Positions 9,837-16,896 of a DNA stretch of 64,000 nucleotides are shown here, one piece after another (position 1 is the stretch's first letter; each line of letters starts with the position of its first letter). The notes below the pieces were generated by a model. That model was not told where the DNA came from, ran no database searches, and saw only the letters and a list, made by a program, of their open reading frames with translations. This DNA comes from Sporobacter sp942492735. Lineage in GTDB: Bacteria > Bacillota > Clostridia > Oscillospirales > Oscillospiraceae. The position numbers and the translations under genes are program-made. Location: assembly GCA_942492735.1 (NCBI GenBank), contig OW818648.1, forward strand, positions 124,001 to 188,000, written 5' to 3'.

Positions 9837-10361
9837 TTAAGATATGCCCATGTCAGTTTCTTTACTCCAATCTGGGTAGAGAACCTCCGCACGCACTAAT
9901 ACCCACGAGCCATTTCGATAAGTATAGTACATATCCACAGGATTTGTGTGGTCATTTAAAAAACCTTCTATTTTAACCTTATTAAGTCCATTGTAATCTG
10001 GAGAAATAAAAAGGTATATTCGTGCGCAATCATCACTCTTTGGGGTCGTTACCCAGTTATGCCCATAAGTAATCGAAAAGGAATACTTGTACATGTCCTC
10101 AAGTTTACATGCAAGTACTTCCATATTTTCTAGAGATAAATCATACCGCAAATTCTCTTCTAAAAACTCCGCGGCACCATATTCCGGCAAAAGATTTGCA
10201 TTCGTGAGAGATTCAATCATGACGCCATAGGCATCTGCAAACAACGCAATCCGATTATCTTCATTTCTTAGTGCTCGGGACGAATTGTTTGACACAGTAA
10301 CAATCACAAACACTGCCAAGACTAGCACAACACCCGCAAGGCAAAAATAGCGTTTTTTCAT
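9837..10361 (-). CDS. Membrane-anchored protein of unknown function, skin cargo
   Basis: 174 residues: an N-terminal hydrophobic helix (residues ~8-25, KRYFCLAGVVLVLAVFVIV) followed by a ~150-residue exported domain. ATG start at 10361 with GGAGG ten bases upstream. I recognise no family. The exported part has alternating hydrophobic strands (YKYSFSITYG, ARIYLFISPDY, WVLVRAEVLYP), suggesting a small beta-rich domain. Same strand as the recombinase but 249 bases from it, and 425 bases downstream of the next cargo gene, so probably its own unit. Confidence 0.7.
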   Translation of the reverse strand: MKKRYFCLAGVVLVLAVFVIVTVSNNSSRALRNEDNRIALFADAYGVMIESLTNANLLPEYGAAEFLEENLRYDLSLENMEVLACKLEDMYKYSFSITYGHNWVTTPKSDDCARIYLFISPDYNGLNKVKIEGFLNDHTNPVDMYYTYRNGSWVLVRAEVLYPDWSKETDMGIS

Positions 10362-10786
10362 TAATTGAAAATCCTCCCGTATACGTAAGTAAACTGCGAT
10401 CCTTCACCCAAAAAAGATAAAACCATTCATCGTGAAATCATATCATAATTCTCTAATTATTTCCAATTTTATTGGAGATGCAAATATTGTATGATACAGC
10501 GCGATAAAAATTCTCACCACGGTTAAAGTCGAATAATAAGCTCAATCGTGTTCGGGGTTCTAGAGTGGTGTGTTAGTGCCCTTTTAAGAGTGTGTTCAGG
10601 TAATCAATACACTGGAAATGAACAGAGTGAAGGCCAGTGTCCTTAGGGCGCTGGCCAAGCACTCTATGCATCTGAGCTTTTTTAACTACGTTTTTGGGGC
10701 GTAGTATTGACTAAGCGCGAAGATTTTGTGAACCTGCATGTGTCGCTTGTTAAACAGATTATGGATATTATCGCGTTGAATTCCTA
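10362..10786. other. Intergenic gap with two hairpins inside the skin element
   Basis: 425 bases without a gene. GGCCAG...CTGGCC pairs at about 10633-10657 and ACTACG...CGTAGT at about 10684-10705. Either could be processing or termination structures for the gene ending at 10787; neither has a clear T-run on the minus strand. Confidence 0.35.
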
Positions 10787-11518
10787 TTACAGAACAAACG
10801 ATACTACATCACAGAAATAAAACCCTTCAGAATCTTTGAAAGAAATGATATAGGTTGCAATTGTATCTTTGCCTATAAGCCGAAAGTTTAAATCAGTCTC
10901 ATATGAAGAGAATTCCTTGCTGTAGTTTTTTATATAATTCTCAAGCAATTCATTCGCGGCCTTAATTTGATTATCTGAAACGTCTGAAAGTTCACTATAG
11001 TCAACAACTAACCATTTTATTGCGCCATCGTTACCGACTTGTACAGTCAATGTGTCTTGCAGAAATTTTGATTTCTCATTATGCAAGAGCACCCTGTATC
11101 CGCCACTAGATTCGTTAAAACTTGTGATATCAAAGTTATTATACTCCTTTATCACAGTCTGCAGCGTATTCTTAACTGTACTAAGACATTCGTCTTTTCC
11201 TATTAATTCTTTGTTTTCTGAAGAATCAACACCAAAATCAGGCATCCAGTAAGCAATGAGTTCATCATCTACGAAAACGTATGTATTACCCTTCTCGTCA
11301 GTGTATTTGGCTCGCTCTTCGATAATATCACGTTGATTTTCAACAAAGAACGCCTTTGTAATATTGTAAGATTCCACTTCATCAAATCTCAGGTCAACGC
11401 CCTCGAAGGAAATGTTTTCATTAGGCTTGTCGCTCTCGCTATAAGCCATGGTTGTCAGCGGAATTGCAATACAAAGAACAACTAGAAGAACTCCCATAAT
11501 ACGCATTTTGCCTTTCAT
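10787..11518 (-). CDS. Secreted protein of unknown function, skin cargo
   Basis: 243 residues with a signal peptide (MRIMGVLLVVLCIAIPLTTMAYS). ATG at 11518 is preferred over the upstream TTG because AGGGGG sits eight bases before it. The mature part (~220 residues) is acidic and lysine-rich, with a repeating pattern of charged helices and strands that suggests a PepSY- or cystatin-like exported fold; this is inference. It starts about a dozen bases after the caspase-like gene, so the two are probably one transcript downstream of the c-di-GMP-I riboswitch. It could be a partner or inhibitor of the protease-like protein. Confidence 0.75.
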   Translation of the reverse strand: MKGKMRIMGVLLVVLCIAIPLTTMAYSESDKPNENISFEGVDLRFDEVESYNITKAFFVENQRDIIEERAKYTDEKGNTYVFVDDELIAYWMPDFGVDSSENKELIGKDECLSTVKNTLQTVIKEYNNFDITSFNESSGGYRVLLHNEKSKFLQDTLTVQVGNDGAIKWLVVDYSELSDVSDNQIKAANELLENYIKNYSKEFSSYETDLNFRLIGKDTIATYIISFKDSEGFYFCDVVSFVL

Positions 11519-11530
11519 TATCAATACCCC

Positions 11531-12226
11531 CTATACATTCCAAATGAAGTCATATATCGATCCGAGCATGTACTGGTTATTTGGATTATTTGGAGAATAC
11601 TGTGTACCATCTAATCCGGGAAAATAGTATGCAAAATTTGCATCCGCCAAATAAGCCGCGCTGTCAAATGAATAGAACGATAAAGAGCTTGTAAAATAGT
11701 CTGCCCACCACTCACCACCGGCAACTTGATCTCTGAATCCGACTGTCACCTTTGCTCCTCTATTATATGCGACAGAAACAAATCCATTTGCTGTGCTACC
11801 CGAGGGGCCTAGCGCTGAATAGCACGAAACAAACATCATTAACTTAACGGGATTTAGTGAACCAAACGCATAATTAGCTAATGCTGGCGTTGTGGATCCA
11901 GTAGAGTATAAGGTCTGCGTTGTCCCACCTGACTGTTTACACAAAATCTGCCCTTGAGCGCCATGCCCATGAATTACGGAGACGTAATAGTTTGGTAGCG
12001 TGGAATAAATTGTTGCTGCTGTCGGTAAATAAGAGTAGGTATTGAGATAGCCAAGGCTGGTTAAATTATACTTGATATTATCAACTTCAGTCATACCATC
12101 AGTTGATACGTCATCGGCAACCAGGTAATACCTTGAACCCGAAACCGCAGAGGCGCTGTACATACATAGTGCAGAAAGAATTACCAAAAGGCTAATAACT
12201 CGAACAAATTTCTTTGACTTAGTCAC
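11531..12226 (-). CDS. Secreted caspase-fold cysteine peptidase-like protein, skin cargo
   Basis: 231 residues with a signal peptide (about 1-28). GTG start at 12226 with GGAGG eight bases upstream. The mature part has the hallmarks of a caspase-like (clan CD) fold. Strand plus VIHGHGA places His86/His88, and strand plus LMMFVSCYSA places Cys135, the usual His-Cys dyad order and spacing. It is short for a gingipain- or clostripain-type enzyme and seems to hold a single catalytic domain. Substrate unknown; a wall, surface-protein or self-cleavage role is possible. First gene downstream of the c-di-GMP-I riboswitch, with a ~500-base leader between. Catalysis is inferred from motif layout only. 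Confidence 0.7.
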   Translation of the reverse strand: MTKSKKFVRVISLLVILSALCMYSASAVSGSRYYLVADDVSTDGMTEVDNIKYNLTSLGYLNTYSYLPTAATIYSTLPNYYVSVIHGHGAQGQILCKQSGGTTQTLYSTGSTTPALANYAFGSLNPVKLMMFVSCYSALGPSGSTANGFVSVAYNRGAKVTVGFRDQVAGGEWWADYFTSSLSFYSFDSAAYLADANFAYYFPGLDGTQYSPNNPNNQYMLGSIYDFIWNV

Positions 12227-12371
12227 TTTAATACCTCCATTAATAGTTGATTTTCACACAAATTACAATTTCCGCATTGATTAGCTTATTTCAAGCCGAC
12301 CACCTCCTATATAACTCGATATAGCTGTGAGCCAAACACCACAACCCCGAAAAGAATGGTTTAGTTTCCTT

Positions 12372-12467
12372 TTAACGATATTTTTGTTTTTCTTGCTTCT
12401 TTTGACGGCGGGCTTGGTTCTGCTTGACTTTTTTGTCTGCCGTCCGCCTGCTCGCGTTACTCATCAT
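12372..12467 (-). CDS. Possible 31-aa basic peptide in the riboswitch leader (uncertain)
   Basis: Short minus-strand frame starting ATGATG, rich in Lys, Arg and Gln (SRRTADKKVKQNQARRQKK), inside the leader between the c-di-GMP riboswitch and the caspase-like gene. Ribosome site is weak. The opposite strand has a 64-codon hydrophobic frame (12327-12521), so one of the two is a shadow, and both may be noncoding. Confidence 0.2.
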   Translation of the reverse strand: MMSNASRRTADKKVKQNQARRQKKQEKQKYR

Positions 12468-12608
12468 TTGTTTCTGCTCTTAATAATCAGTGTTTTGCTC
12501 ATCTCTATAAGGCAATTCTAAGTTTTTCACATGCAATATCTTCATCAATCAATTAATTTTTATTTTTTATTCTTAAAAACTATTGATCAGGCACATCGTA
12601 AATGCTAA

Positions 12609-12718
12609 AATATAACAGCAAAGCTAAGTATTACATTGTAATACTTGGTGCAGCCGATAAGTCATCTCATCTGCCAAGACCGGGAATGACTTATTGGCTT
12701 TTGCTTTGTGATGGGAAT
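12609..12718 (-). ncRNA. Unassigned pseudoknot-like structured RNA element
   Basis: On the minus strand an outer helix CAAAGC/GCTTTG encloses two further helices. One is a long helix with strands near AGCCAATAAGTCAT and ATGACTTATCGGCT; the other is a hairpin AAGTATTAC/GTAATACTT. A CTTGG in the loop of the long helix can pair with CCAAG just after it, giving a pseudoknot. Such nested helices plus loop pairing suggest a regulatory RNA. I do not recognise the class. It lies downstream of the c-di-GMP riboswitch terminator and upstream of the caspase-like gene. The complementarity works on either strand, so orientation is inferred from the promoter upstream. Confidence 0.4.
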
Positions 12719-12729
12719 AAACTGTTTTG

Positions 12730-12778
12730 AAAAAATAAAAACTGTACGCCAAAACGCACAGCAACACTTACTGTTTTT
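12730..12778 (-). terminator. Intrinsic terminator of the c-di-GMP riboswitch
   Basis: AAAAACaGTA ... TACaGTTTTT pair, followed by a T-rich run. The 5' arm is the same sequence as the 3' strand of the riboswitch P1 helix, so the two structures exclude each other. Confidence 0.7.
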
Positions 12779-12867
12779 CGGCGGCGAGGCTGTCTTAGCA
12801 ACTTTGTTGCCTTAGACCCTATAGCTTTGCGTCCTTGATTTTCATCAAGTTTGCTATTTCAAAAACA
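12772..12867 (-). promoter_or_regulatory. c-di-GMP-I (GEMM) riboswitch
   Basis: The minus strand shows the class I c-di-GMP aptamer layout. It has AGCAAAC, a hairpin closed by a GAAA tetraloop (TTGAT-GAAA-ATCAA), GGACGCAAAGC, GGGTCTAAG, a second hairpin (GCAAC/GTTGC), and a 3' part resembling AGCC...GCCG. P1 pairs TGTTTTT with AAAAACA. A strong promoter lies ~20 bases upstream and an intrinsic terminator directly follows. Because P1 and the terminator share a strand, ligand binding should favour read-through (ON); this is inference. The downstream genes are the secreted caspase-like protein and its neighbour. Confidence 0.85.
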
Positions 12868-12884
12868 CTTATTCTATTAATTAC

Positions 12885-12912
12885 ATTATATTACAACATT
12901 ACCATATGTCAA
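12885..12912 (-). promoter_or_regulatory. sigma-A promoter for the riboswitch transcript
   Basis: Minus strand TTGACA (12912-12907), 16-base spacer, TATAAT (12890-12885). Start is expected near 12878, about ten bases before the aptamer P1. Confidence 0.75.
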
Positions 12913-13053
12913 TTGTATATTACACATAATTCCATTTACGACATTTTATACAACTTCACTACGTAAAAAAAACAGTTCATAAGCTCGTCCAGAAATCAAC
13001 AACTAATAACTTCATATTAAGACCTTTACTATTCCAACCATACACACCTGATG

Positions 13054-13084
13054 CCCCACATAGCGAACATATCGCTATGTGGGG
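13054..13084. other. Perfect 13-bp hairpin in the noncoding part of the skin element
   Basis: CCCCACATAGCGA and its exact complement are separated by five bases. There is no clear T-run on either side. It could block transcription between the opposed parts of the element, or be part of a structured RNA. Confidence 0.6.
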
Positions 13085-13326
13085 ATATTTATCGCTCAAT
13101 TTGCACTCAATTCCGCGTTAATGTGTCCTCTCATGAAAAACCAAAGACTAATCTTGCAGGGTTTCAGCACCCAGGAAAATTGATTATGCCTACGGTACTG
13201 CGGCTATGTGACTATAAATCGCCTACATAATCACGCACTGCGCGGGAGTGAACCCAAGTAGACGTAGTCATTTATAATTTGAGAGGGTTGTCATTGAAAA
13301 AAGGCAGCCCTTTTCTACGCATGGGA

Positions 13327-13521
13327 AAGCTGAAATATCAAGGAAGAATTGCATAGAAACATCAAGAAAATTTGTGCATTTTGCGGGGCTATATTTCAGC
13401 TTGTAAATATAACGGGTTGTTTTCCTGGCCAGAACTCCAATGTTGTCATTGTCTCGACAAGCAACGTCTCTGTACGGACAGAGACCAGTTGTCAGGGACT
13501 TGTCGTCCCTAAAACCCTGCT
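13327..13521. ncRNA. Hairpin-dense segment, possible noncoding RNA
   Basis: Three nested or successive stems in under 200 bases: AAGCTGAAATAT (13327-13338) with ATATTTCAGCTT (13391-13402); GTCTCTGT/ACAGAGAC around a 4-base loop (13466-13485); AGGGAC/GTCCCT (13494-13510). A GCAGGGTTT near 13157 is complementary to AAACCCTGC near 13513, so the whole block could be closed by a long-range helix. The open frames here (e.g. 13349-13531) have no ribosome site and no recognisable product. Strand and class unknown. Confidence 0.3.
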
Positions 13522-13725
13522 GAAAGAATAATCAACAGTCTAGTTTAAGAGTTTAAAATCGACCTTTCCCGCTGGCTACAAATTGAGGGAAATAAATGAA
13601 TTCATAATTGTTAGTGGGTAGACCGCTGCGTTATCCAGTCAGCAACACAAAATATAGAGGATAATGGACAATCCCAAAAACATATATTTTAGTACCTTGA
13701 AAAAAAATTGCAAGGAGGGCAGGAG

Positions 13726-13923
13726 ATGCATGTCATCGTCCATTACCCGAAAAGTGCGGAAAATATCCGTAATCTGCAAAAAAGAGTAGCTAAAATACAT
13801 GCACAGGCTATTGTCATCTACATTCAAAAACTGCCCTGCACAAAAGAGCAGAAAATACATTTAGTCAAAGACATTGAAAAGTCTATTCTAGAAAAGACAG
13901 ATAGCTCAGACCTGGACTTTTGA
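13726..13923 (+). CDS. Small protein of unknown function, skin element
   Basis: 65 residues starting MHVIVHYPKS. ATG at 13726 is chosen because AAGGAGG sits seven bases upstream; the upstream TTG would put the ribosome site inside the gene. Predicted mixed alpha/beta with a helix rich in Lys and Arg (AENIRNLQKRVAKIHAQAIVIYIQKL). It is the only plus-strand gene in the element that I accept, and runs convergently towards the HTH gene with a 13-base gap. I do not recognise the family. Confidence 0.65.
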   Translation: MHVIVHYPKSAENIRNLQKRVAKIHAQAIVIYIQKLPCTKEQKIHLVKDIEKSILEKTDSSDLDF

Positions 13924-13936
13924 TGTAATAGATATT

Positions 13937-14437
13937 TTACTTAAACAACCTAACATACTGCTTTTTTGAGATACGTATATTATCATGTTCCCATTCTTTT
14001 ACCGTTGTAGCATGGATGCTAAATCGTTCGCCGAATTCCTTTTGAGTAAGCTTCATCTGCAAGCGCAAGGTTTTGATTTGCCATCCCTGCCCGTTTCGAA
14101 TAAACGTATTGTATTCATCGAGAAGGTCGGCAATATCCATTTCAAACAATTCCGCGATTTTGACCAACTTATCCGGAGGATAATAGTCCAGACCGGCCTC
14201 ATAATTGATATATGTACTCCTGTCAATCCCTGCGTAATTGGCGACCTCACGCTGAAGCAGGGCTTTTTTGTATCGATAGTACCGGAGTTTGTCCGCTGTG
14301 GAAATGAGGTCGTCCGGATCAATGCCGTTGAACTTTACCGCCTCAGCCAGATAATGCGGAAGGAGCAGCTGAAAGCTGTGGATATACAAGGGTGCGTAAA
14401 TCACATCATTGAGAGTATGCTTGACCATTATTATCAT
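13937..14437 (-). CDS. Protein with two XRE-type HTH domains, skin element end
   Basis: 166 residues from ATG at 14437 (an ATG at 14518 would add 27 residues of doubtful sequence). First HTH at about residues 43-100 (ALLQREVANYAGIDRSTYINYE), second at about 115-160 (MKLTQKEFGERFSIHATTVKEWE). Two tandem Xre/Cro domains in one short chain suggest a DNA-binding regulator with one long or bipartite operator. It lies within 100 bases of the sigK 5' att end, opposite to the recombinase. It could be the repressor of the element or a factor for recombination direction; the sequence does not decide this. Confidence 0.8.
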   Translation of the reverse strand: MIIMVKHTLNDVIYAPLYIHSFQLLLPHYLAEAVKFNGIDPDDLISTADKLRYYRYKKALLQREVANYAGIDRSTYINYEAGLDYYPPDKLVKIAELFEMDIADLLDEYNTFIRNGQGWQIKTLRLQMKLTQKEFGERFSIHATTVKEWEHDNIRISKKQYVRLFK

Positions 14438-14505
14438 GTTTTTCCCTAGGTGGCCTAACGGTCTCCATTTTTCGCAAAATGAGGTGTGTTTCCCATCCTG
14501 AAGGC

Positions 14506-14871
14506 TCATTTGAGCCATAGCGTTAACATAGCATTCTCGATGCAGCGGCTGGCGTACGTGGCTAGGCGCACCTTTCTGTCCGGTTTATAAGTGGATATAC
14601 CCTTAATAAGCCCGATTGTCCCAATGGATATCAGGTCATCCTGCTCGCTTGTCTGCGTATAATACTTTTTAATTATATGCGCGACAAGCCGTAAATTACG
14701 TTCAATCAATATGTTTCTTGCTTCCATATCGCCGCAAATAAAAAGCTCTATGTATTTTTGCTCATCGGCGGCCGAAAGCGGTTTCGGGAATGAACCCGCA
14801 CCTTCGGACATTCGCAGCATCAAAAACGGGCTCATTAAGAAGATGGCAAATGTGGCAGAAAGCATATACAC
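14506..14871 (-). CDS. sigK: Pro-sigma-K, 5' half (spoIVCB-like)
   Basis: Encodes the pro-sequence (a hydrophobic N-terminus, ~1-20, normally cut by SpoIVFB) and sigma regions 1.2-2 (NLRLVAHIIKKYY, DLISIGTIGLIKGI, RLATYASRCIEN). Codons after AAT at 14535 are skin sequence ending at a TGA (14508-14506), so the uninterrupted reading is a truncated 121-residue protein. Start GTG at 14871 or ATG two codons later, with GGTGGT upstream. The upstream region holds AATACACT with an AATAAG-like -35 on the minus strand, resembling a sigma-E promoter but not conclusively. Excision joins it to 7445-7810 in frame. Confidence 0.95.
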   Translation of the reverse strand: MYMLSATFAIFLMSPFLMLRMSEGAGSFPKPLSAADEQKYIELFICGDMEARNILIERNLRLVAHIIKKYYTQTSEQDDLISIGTIGLIKGISTYKPDRKVRLATYASRCIENAMLTLWLK

Positions 14872-14953
14872 ACCACCAAAAACGAGATTTGTACAGTGTA
14901 TTCTGCCTCTATTTGTCCTTATTCGCCTAAAAATACGACGTCTTTTGTCAGCA

Positions 14954-15463
14954 TTACGGCTTTATTTGAATGATCTCGAGCCCATTCGTTTCGGCGTACC
15001 CGACCGTATGCATCGTCCCCCCGAAACGTCCGTCATATACAGCGATCAGTACCGATGAATTATCGACCATATACATATTCCGGCGCAGCATGCAGTCCGG
15101 CGTGTATTTTCTGCTGACATATGTTTCGATGTCGCATTGCTGGATCAGTTGAAAATATCTGTTGCGCTGCTGCTCATTCCACTTTGCCGCCTGGTCTTCG
15201 CATGGCAAGGCCGCCTCCAGCGTTACCTCTGCATGCTCTTCCTTAAACAGCAAAACAGCCTCGCAAAAAAACATATCACTGCCAAGTGCCATACCGCAGA
15301 TAAAATGCCTGATTCCTGAGATGTAAACCGCAGAAATGACATCATAGAGCTTCTCTTTAGTTTTAATGCAGCGGTCATCGTTTTCATTCTGACCCCATGG
15401 GAGCTTCTCAGGCCGATAACCCGAAAAGCAGCATGTAATGGCACGGTTTTTTATAGGTCTCAT
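14954..15463 (-). CDS. SLOG-family (YpsA/DUF1273-like) protein
   Basis: 169 residues from ATG at 15463. Starts with TCCFSGYRPEKLPWG, the typical nucleotide-sugar-binding loop of DUF1273/YpsA proteins. It continues with a Rossmann-like core (FICGMALGSDMFFCEAVL) and ends in a segment with YMVDNSSVLIAVYDG. SLOG domains bind nucleotide or ADP-ribose ligands; cellular role of these small members is not settled. Eighty-two bases upstream of the sigK 5' half on the same strand, but outside the skin element. Confidence 0.8.
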   Translation of the reverse strand: MRPIKNRAITCCFSGYRPEKLPWGQNENDDRCIKTKEKLYDVISAVYISGIRHFICGMALGSDMFFCEAVLLFKEEHAEVTLEAALPCEDQAAKWNEQQRNRYFQLIQQCDIETYVSRKYTPDCMLRRNMYMVDNSSVLIAVYDGRFGGTMHTVGYAETNGLEIIQIKP

Positions 15464-15561
15464 ACGGTCGACCAAGCCTTTTCAAAAATTGTCATTAGCA
15501 GCTCGCATGGTCATTCTAATATTATTCCATTCATTTGTCAAAATTTTGTAAGAATTTTATA

Positions 15562-15590
15562 TTGCCATTATATTTCTTACCTGTTATAAT
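15562..15590 (+). promoter_or_regulatory. ribU: sigma-A promoter of ribU
   Basis: TTGCCA (15562-15567), 17-base spacer, TATAAT (15585-15590), a few bases after which the FMN riboswitch transcript begins. Confidence 0.8.
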
Positions 15591-15613
15591 AATTGAGAAC
15601 ATTTGAATATTGT

Positions 15614-15735
15614 GTCTTCAGGGCAGGGTGTAATTCCCGATCGGCGGTAAAGTCCGCGAGCGCAACGCTTACAAGAGCCAAGCGCAGAATTGGTGCAACT
15701 CCAATACCGACAGTTAAAGTCTGGATGAAAGAAGA
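15614..15735 (+). promoter_or_regulatory. FMN riboswitch (RFN element)
   Basis: Carries the conserved RFN blocks in order: AGGGCAGGGTG, AATTCCCGA, CGGCGGTAAAGTCCGCGAGC, GGTGCAACTCC, ACCGACAGTTAAAGTC and TGGATGAAAGAAG. A short ACCCGA...TCGGGT hairpin follows at 15781-15804, before the ribU ribosome site, and may be the expression platform. Binding FMN should switch off the riboflavin importer. Confidence 0.96.
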
Positions 15736-15832
15736 TAAGTTAAACATCACTATGTTGTTTTTGTTGTTTAGCTTTTTATCACCCGAGAGACAGGTCTTTC
15801 GGGTGTTTAATATTTATTCGGAGGTTTTCATT

Positions 15833-16411
15833 TTGAAGCTTACCACAAAGAACATCGTACTCATGGCCTTTTTTATCGCAATCTCTGTCGTTTTGGTGTA
15901 TGTCGTCCATTTCCCCATTTTCCCTTCAGCCCCTTATCTTCTTTATGACCCCGCTGATATCCCAATTTTAATCGGCGCATTTGCATTCGGTCCAGTCGCT
16001 GGTATCATTATTACGATTATAGCAAGCGCAATCCAGGCACTCACAGTAAGCGCGCAAGATGGCGTTTATGGTTTCTTAATGCATGTCATCGCAACATCAA
16101 CTCTTGTCGTCGTCGCAAGCTCTATATACCGTATAAAGCACACGCGAGTTGGCGCTGTCATCGGACTTGTCAGCGGTACTTTAGCCATGGGTATTATTAT
16201 GATGATAGCGAATCATTTTTTGACACCGCTGTTTTATGGGATGCCAGCCAGTGTTGTGGACGCGATGCTGCTTCCGATTATATTGCCTTTTAACCTGATC
16301 AAAGCAGGCGGTAATTCCATCATTACATTCTTTGTTTATAAGGTCATATCCAAATACATCGTCCACGGAGAAAAATTCGGCTCCGGGAAAAGCGTGGCTG
16401 ATAAAGCTTAA
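15833..16411 (+). CDS. ribU: Riboflavin ECF transporter S component RibU
   Basis: 192-residue membrane protein with five to six hydrophobic helices, the substrate-binding S unit for riboflavin that works with the shared EcfAAT module (not in this window). Typical features are the N-terminal helix LTTKNIVLMAFFIAISVVLVYV, followed by FPIFPSAPYLLYDPADIPILIGAFAFGPVAG. Start is TTG at 15833: the ribosome site TCGGAGG lies seven bases upstream, whereas the longer open frame runs through the riboswitch and is not real. Control by the FMN riboswitch supports the substrate assignment. Confidence 0.93.
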   Translation: MKLTTKNIVLMAFFIAISVVLVYVVHFPIFPSAPYLLYDPADIPILIGAFAFGPVAGIIITIIASAIQALTVSAQDGVYGFLMHVIATSTLVVVASSIYRIKHTRVGAVIGLVSGTLAMGIIMMIANHFLTPLFYGMPASVVDAMLLPIILPFNLIKAGGNSIITFFVYKVISKYIVHGEKFGSGKSVADKA

Positions 16412-16443
16412 AAGAGCGTGCCGACATACGCACTGAGAAATAG

Positions 16444-16481
16444 CAGATACCGGTATGATCCATACCGGTATCTGTTTTTTT
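16444..16481 (+). terminator. Terminator of ribU
   Basis: Perfect 14-bp stem (CAGATACCGGTATG and complement) with a 3-base loop and seven Ts. It also stands between ribU and the convergent lipoprotein gene and can act for both. Confidence 0.92.
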
Positions 16482-16498
16482 GTTATCGTCAAATATTA

Positions 16499-16732
16499 TT
16501 ACGCTCCGGCTCCGGGGAGTATTACCTTGTCCGCCGGATTAACGCCGCTTCTTACAAGCGGGCTATTTGCGGGACTTTTATAGGTTGGCGTCCTGTTCCC
16601 ATACGGGGTGTTGTCATAGTTGTAGGTGCCATTTGTATAAGGTGTTACGTTCGGAACACTCGGCGTAATATTGCACCCGACAAGCACAATGGTGATCAAT
16701 AACGTTATTAGAAGTATAAAAACTCTCTTCAT
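16499..16732 (-). CDS. Small lipoprotein of unknown function
   Basis: 77 residues: signal peptide with lipobox LVGC (Cys20), then a short Thr/Pro/Asn/Tyr-rich mature part without hydrophobic core. Likely anchored to the outer face of the membrane; the low-complexity sequence suggests a flexible tether or spore/wall-associated peptide. No family recognised. GGAGGG ribosome site upstream. Confidence 0.75.
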   Translation of the reverse strand: MKRVFILLITLLITIVLVGCNITPSVPNVTPYTNGTYNYDNTPYGNRTPTYKSPANSPLVRSGVNPADKVILPGAGA

Positions 16733-16896
16733 TTTCCCTCCTGCTGATAAAGACCTGTTTTACGGATCCGAATTCATTTGAAATTACAGCTTTATTATGT
16801 TCAATTAAAGAATTATTAATATGTAAAATAAAACCAAAGCGCTGATAAAACTCAGCGCTTCGTTACCTATTGTTTTTTTTCTAAATAGTTATATGG

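Larger units (their letters stand above)
7807..14535. mobile_element. skin-like sigK intervening element (~6.7 kb)
   Basis: DNA inserted into sigK between codon 112 and the rest of the gene. Both ends carry the 4-base core AATG (minus strand 7810-7807 and 14535-14532), and excision removes 6,725 bases. It encodes its own large serine recombinase at one end, exported proteins, a riboswitch, and a double-HTH protein at the other end. Known skin elements in B. subtilis and C. difficile are excised in the mother cell during sporulation. At under 7 kb this element is shorter than the ~48-kb B. subtilis and ~15-kb C. difficile elements. Both sigK halves keep an open, conserved frame, which suggests a functional element rather than a decayed one. 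Confidence 0.93.

Noticed and set aside
12327..12521. Plus-strand 64-codon hydrophobic frame in the riboswitch leader
   Set aside because: GTG start without ribosome site, sequence composition typical of the reverse of a Lys/Arg-rich stretch, and transcription from the identified promoter runs the other way.
13349..13531. 60-codon frame in the hairpin-dense block
   Set aside because: TTG start, no ribosome site, no resemblance to a protein family, and it overlaps several stable stems.
15593..15832. N-terminal extension of ribU
   Set aside because: It reads through the FMN riboswitch; the TTG at 15833 has an ideal ribosome site and begins the expected first helix.
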